Positions 15,188 to 18,361 of a stretch of 18,361 nucleotides of DNA are shown piece after piece. The position numbers and the translations under genes were made by a program. Source of the stretch: CAZINM01 sp964540605 (GTDB lineage: Bacteria; Patescibacteriota; Dojkabacteria; SC72; JAHDCA01); NCBI GenBank assembly GCA_964540605.1, contig CAZINM010000017.1, positions 1 through 18,361 on the forward strand. Direction: 5' to 3'. Position 1 is the first letter of the stretch. Each line of letters starts with the position of its first letter. Under the pieces are notes generated by a model that was given only the letters and a program-made list of their open reading frames with translations, did no database searches and was not told where the DNA came from.

Positions 15188-16684
15188 ATGAAGAAGGACC
15201 TTGAGAATAAAATAAATACTTTTGTATTAAGATTTCCGGCTGAATTTCAATCGTTGATTATTGATTGCATAAATTTTAGTAAAACAAAACTTAGTGATAA
15301 GAAAAGAGATAGTGGAGAGTCCTATTTTGAACATAGTATAGATGTTGCCAATTTGGTACTTGATATTGGGTTAGATGTTAATTCTGCAATTGTGGCTCTA
15401 CTGCACGACACATTTACTGTATTAGATGATGAAACCGATCTTGAGAATTTAAGATCTGAGATCCAAAAAAAATATGGTGATGAGGTATTGATGATGTTAC
15501 ATCTGCTCGATAATATTTCAAGATCGACAAAATTAACGACTGAACGATCTCAATTAACGAAATTTATATTAAAAGATTGTCAAGATCTGAGGGCTTTATT
15601 AATTAGGTTATCTGACAAATTAATAAGTGCTAGAACAATAGAGTATGTACAAGATAAAGATCTTGAAGATTTTGCGGATAATCTTTTAAAAATATATTCA
15701 CCATTAGCAGAATATCTTAATCTATATATTATTAAGAAAGAGTTTGATGCAATAGCATTCAAGTGTATCTATCCAAAAGAATATGAACAGATCAAAAGTT
15801 TTGTTGATTCAAATAAAGCATATAACGATAAGATCTTAGATAAAACTGAAGAACAATTAAAAAAGGATCTTAATGGGTTTGTGACTAATTACACTGTATT
15901 TGGGAGGATCAAAGGTCCGTATTCGATCTATAAAAAACTATTAAAATATCAAGATGAAAATAAATCTCCAGATTTGCGAGAGATCAAAGACATTTTAGCT
16001 TTTACAATATTAGTTGACAGTGTAAAAGATACATATATTGCTTTAGGAGCGATCCAAAATGATAAAACAATAAAAATTACTGAGATCGAGGATTATATTG
16101 TAGATCCAAAACCAAATGGATATAGTGCAATTCATCTTATTGTTGAGATAGAAAATTATGATATCAACGATATTATCGAAACAGAGATCCAAATACTAAC
16201 TTACGATATGTATCAAATAAATACTTACGGATCAGCATCACATTTTGCTTATAAAGAGCAAGGCATTAGATTTGCGAAACCTAGTGATGATTTTGAATGG
16301 TTGAGAAACATTAGAGAATCATTACCAAAAGCAAGGAGTAAAGAAAGCATTCTATTATCAGAGCCAATAGTTTCAAGAGTTTTTGTTGATCAGGTTTTTG
16401 TATTTACACCTAAAGGTGACATCGTTAATCTACCTAATGGCTCTACTGCTATTGATTTTGCTTTTTCAATACATTCAGATCTAGGCTTAAAAATGATCGG
16501 AGCAAAAATCAATGATAAACCACAAGGTTTAGGAACAGTATTAAATGATGGTGATAAGGTTGAGATAATAATGTCAAAAAATCCAAAGAGTAGTTCAAAA
16601 GTAACTGAAACATGGCTTAAATATGCAATAACTAGCAGGGCAAGAAAAAAGATCATCAAAGAACTAAGTAGTAAATGGAAGTAA
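15188..16684 (+). CDS. RelA/SpoT-family (p)ppGpp protein, short form with damaged hydrolase site
   Basis: The 498-residue protein has three domains in order. The HD domain (about 40-190) keeps His49, His73-Asp74 and Asp143. The Glu-Asp pair normally after the HD is replaced by Thr77-Val78, and the Asn of the RLHN-type motif is Ser147, so hydrolysis may be lost. The synthetase domain (about 230-360) keeps GRIKGPYSIYKK (239-250), Asp268, PNGY with Tyr312, and TEIQI with Glu333; some usual arginines are changed (Thr273, Leu337). A TGS domain follows (about 402-464). The zinc-finger and ACT/RRM domains of full-length Rel proteins are absent. It is probably cytosolic and makes (p)ppGpp. It is last in the O-acylation operon, nine bases after the MBOAT gene, an unusual neighbour. 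Confidence 0.9.
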   Translation: MKKDLENKINTFVLRFPAEFQSLIIDCINFSKTKLSDKKRDSGESYFEHSIDVANLVLDIGLDVNSAIVALLHDTFTVLDDETDLENLRSEIQKKYGDEVLMMLHLLDNISRSTKLTTERSQLTKFILKDCQDLRALLIRLSDKLISARTIEYVQDKDLEDFADNLLKIYSPLAEYLNLYIIKKEFDAIAFKCIYPKEYEQIKSFVDSNKAYNDKILDKTEEQLKKDLNGFVTNYTVFGRIKGPYSIYKKLLKYQDENKSPDLREIKDILAFTILVDSVKDTYIALGAIQNDKTIKITEIEDYIVDPKPNGYSAIHLIVEIENYDINDIIETEIQILTYDMYQINTYGSASHFAYKEQGIRFAKPSDDFEWLRNIRESLPKARSKESILLSEPIVSRVFVDQVFVFTPKGDIVNLPNGSTAIDFAFSIHSDLGLKMIGAKINDKPQGLGTVLNDGDKVEIIMSKNPKSSSKVTETWLKYAITSRARKKIIKELSSKWK

Positions 16685-16729
16685 TAAAAATCAAAAAATA
16701 AGTGTTTTTAGCGCTGATGAAGTCAAATT

Positions 16730-17458
16730 TTACTTAGTAAATCTTCTCTCTTTTACTTTTCTGACAATGAAAAGTAATAAGATAATGGATAGAATGTAAA
16801 TAATAAAAGTATTATCTGAGTATGAGTCAATATTTGAAAATTTAGAAAACCAATCAAAAAAGTAATGACCACCGAATGTATAAACTGATGCAAGATATAA
16901 TTTACCAAAGAACATTGGTCTAGGAATTTTTTTAATATCATACTTGATCAAACTCAGGGCAAGAATTAAAACATCATCAGGTAATGGTGTTGCAGCAAAA
17001 AGTACTATCAAGAAAGGAGCGGTTCTAGGATTTTTTGTTAAAAGATCTTTAACTTTTTTAAGTAATACATTTTGATCATCACCTAGGACCAATTTACCTG
17101 TTAATACACCAAGATAATATGAAAGTGTCTCACCAAGGACCATCCCAATTGCAGAAACGATAGTTAATATTATTATGTAAATAATACTTGAATGCTCTGT
17201 AGCTAAAAAAATTATTGGGATCATGTAAGGTAATGGGAAAAACAGTGTTGAATTACCAATGACAGTAATTATGAAAGCTCCAAATATACCAAGATCAATA
17301 GATGTCTCAATTAGAAATTTGTTTAATCCTGTTAAAATTTCATTGATCTCACTTACTTTATTTATTTCTATAAATAGTAAAGTGAATATAATGAAAAATA
17401 AAACCGATAGATAGTTCTTTTTTAAAAGGTCTTTTATTTTATTTAAAATTTTTAACAT
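16730..17458 (-). CDS. DedA/VTT-domain membrane protein
   Basis: The 242-residue protein has an N-terminal helix (16-31), then a VTT/DedA core. GETLSYYLGVLTGK at 109-122 and FAATPLPDDVLILALSL at 154-170 match the two re-entrant segments of the family, and a final helix lies at about 216-233. DedA/VTT proteins are linked to lipid scrambling, notably of undecaprenyl-phosphate, and to membrane homeostasis. The core resembles the YqaA-like branch more than classical DedA, but I am not sure. It converges with the Rel-like gene (45 bases between stops, no good hairpin). The surface-protein gene is divergent. Confidence 0.8.
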   Translation of the reverse strand: MLKILNKIKDLLKKNYLSVLFFIIFTLLFIEINKVSEINEILTGLNKFLIETSIDLGIFGAFIITVIGNSTLFFPLPYMIPIIFLATEHSSIIYIIILTIVSAIGMVLGETLSYYLGVLTGKLVLGDDQNVLLKKVKDLLTKNPRTAPFLIVLFAATPLPDDVLILALSLIKYDIKKIPRPMFFGKLYLASVYTFGGHYFFDWFSKFSNIDSYSDNTFIIYILSIILLLFIVRKVKERRFTK

Positions 17459-17610
17459 TGAAAAAAATGAAATATATGTTTTGAACGATTTTTAATAGAC
17501 AAGAAGATATTATACAGATGAATTTATATTATTAAAATTATGCAATATTGAAAGCAGAATTATGTATATTTATATTTTTTAATTAATTGTTTTTTATATA
17601 GAAAAAAGGG

Positions 17611-17639
17611 TTGCCAGCAGTAGTTCAAATAGGTATATT
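17611..17639 (+). promoter_or_regulatory. Strong promoter of the surface-protein gene
   Basis: TTGCCA (17611-17616), exactly 17 bases, then TATATT (17634-17639); each hexamer has five of six consensus bases. The transcript would start near 17646, giving a leader of about 36 bases before the GTG start. Confidence 0.65.
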
Positions 17640-17681
17640 GGAATTAGTAAAAAGTTAATAAATTTTCGTGTGGAGTGAGCT

Positions 17682-18361
17682 GTGAGAATAAACTGCCTTA
17701 AGGTAGTGGGAAAAAGTAAGCTCTTGTTTAAAAGGCTATCAATTAGCCTGTTTGTGTTTGCAGTTATTGGGTTTGTTATAGTAGTTTCTGACGAAGTAGA
17801 AGCCCAGACAATGAACACGATAAACTTCCAGGGTAAGATAGTCCAAGATGATGGATTGAATGTTACGTCGTCAGAGACCTCATGTGTGAGTGGAGGAGCA
17901 GACACATGTGGATTCCAAGTAGTTTACTATGATGCAAGTACCGGAGGAAACACATTAGGGACAGAGACATTCACGAATGTGGAGATAGGAGATCATGACG
18001 GAGTAGTTAACCTAGCACTAGGAACAGGTAGTTACAGTGCTGGCACGGAGAGTACATTCGTAAACATCTTTAGGAACAACAGTACGACATATGCAGAGGT
18101 GAAGTTCGATCATGATGGAAATGCTAGTTACACAGAGGTGTTTGGGAGGATGGCAGTGAGGGGGAGTGCATATGCTATCCATGCAGACACAGCAGACAGT
18201 ATCAATGGAATGGATGAGGGAGACTTCGTACAGTTTGTGCCAAGTAGTGCACAGGAGGACACCTCAACGAGCTCCTCAATATTCATCAATAAGACAGGAT
18301 CGAGTGGTAACATCTTACAATTCCAGAAGAATGGTAGTGATGTGATGGTACTAGACAACAG
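17682..18361 (+). CDS. Secreted repeat-type surface protein (partial, N-terminal 226 residues)
   Basis: The frame starts at GTG 17682, with GGAG six bases upstream (17672-17675) and an in-frame TGA at 17676 that excludes an earlier start. It runs off the right edge. A basic N-terminus and hydrophobic stretch (about 19-35) followed by EVEAQT form a signal peptide. The mature part opens MNTINFQGKIVQDDG, then Gly/Ser/Thr/Asn-rich beta-type sequence, including FGRMAVRGSAYAIHADTAD and a final GSSGNILQFQKNGSDVMVL. The last unit is typical of repeats in very large surface or fibre-like proteins of CPR bacteria. Base composition and codon choice are clearly richer in G+C than in neighbouring genes, with many AAC, GGA, ACA and GTG codons. 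A role at the cell surface, for example attachment, is inference. Confidence 0.8.
   Translation, partial: MRINCLKVVGKSKLLFKRLSISLFVFAVIGFVIVVSDEVEAQTMNTINFQGKIVQDDGLNVTSSETSCVSGGADTCGFQVVYYDASTGGNTLGTETFTNVEIGDHDGVVNLALGTGSYSAGTESTFVNIFRNNSTTYAEVKFDHDGNASYTEVFGRMAVRGSAYAIHADTADSINGMDEGDFVQFVPSSAQEDTSTSSSIFINKTGSSGNILQFQKNGSDVMVLDN

Noticed and set aside
16685..16729. Bidirectional terminator between the convergent Rel-like and DedA genes
   Set aside because: Only AT-rich sequence and a 6-base AGCGCT palindrome were found; no stable stem with a T-run.
17594..17905. Minus-strand open frame opposite the surface-protein start
   Set aside because: It lies opposite the signal peptide and promoter of a clearly supported + strand gene and has no motif of its own.
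18128..18358. Minus-strand open frame near the right edge
   Set aside because: It is a mirror of the G+C-richer surface-protein codons; no start signal or recognisable domain.

Overview
This window is AT-rich bacterial DNA using the standard code: TGA is the stop at 7771-7773 and 13773-13775. Gene content suggests a reduced, host-associated bacterium of the Candidate Phyla Radiation (Dojkabacteria/WS6 or a related lineage). Pointers are a thioredoxin-like/CcdA fusion, a polysaccharide deacetylase with a long N-terminal extension, a FecR-domain membrane protein, a short Rel-like protein and the start of a large secreted repeat-type surface protein. The lineage call is inference, since no rRNA or marker gene other than hisS is present. 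Most genes lack a visible Shine-Dalgarno (SD) site. A few have a clear one: the MBOAT gene, the DUF2177 gene, a 41-residue zinc-ribbon ORF and the surface protein.

Left part (1-7019). A partial gene runs off the left edge behind a HAD-like phosphatase that contains a 10-N gap. A YhhQ/VUT queuosine-precursor transporter stands alone on the + strand. A minus-strand protein with two tandem HD domains, the first degenerate, follows. Upstream of it lies a G+C-rich island (about 2850-3090) that I read as a small transcription unit with promoter, two leader hairpins, SD, a 41-residue zinc-ribbon ORF and a 3' hairpin. Next come a thioredoxin and a thioredoxin-like/CcdA membrane protein in one operon, then a 723-residue membrane-anchored polysaccharide deacetylase.

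Middle part (7135-12671). A zinc-ribbon protein (+) converges on an operon of hisS and a FecR-domain membrane protein (-). Upstream of hisS is a compact RNA candidate with an extended -10 promoter, an H-type pseudoknot and an intrinsic terminator. Further upstream is a minus-strand set of redox-type genes: a secreted cytochrome-b5-like protein with a membrane domain, a DUF2177 membrane protein, and a flavodoxin-domain gene broken by a two-base frameshift in a TA repeat.

Right part (12798-18361). A + strand operon encodes an SGNH-like exported protein, an MBOAT O-acyltransferase (ATGA overlap) and a Rel/SpoT-like protein whose (p)ppGpp hydrolase site looks damaged while its synthetase motifs are largely kept. 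A DedA/VTT membrane protein (-) converges on it. The window ends inside a secreted surface protein with a good promoter, an SD, a GTG start and a base composition unlike its neighbours. Themes that recur are cell-surface modification, thiol/heme/flavin redox and stress signalling. No mobile elements, tRNA, rRNA or CRISPR arrays were seen.
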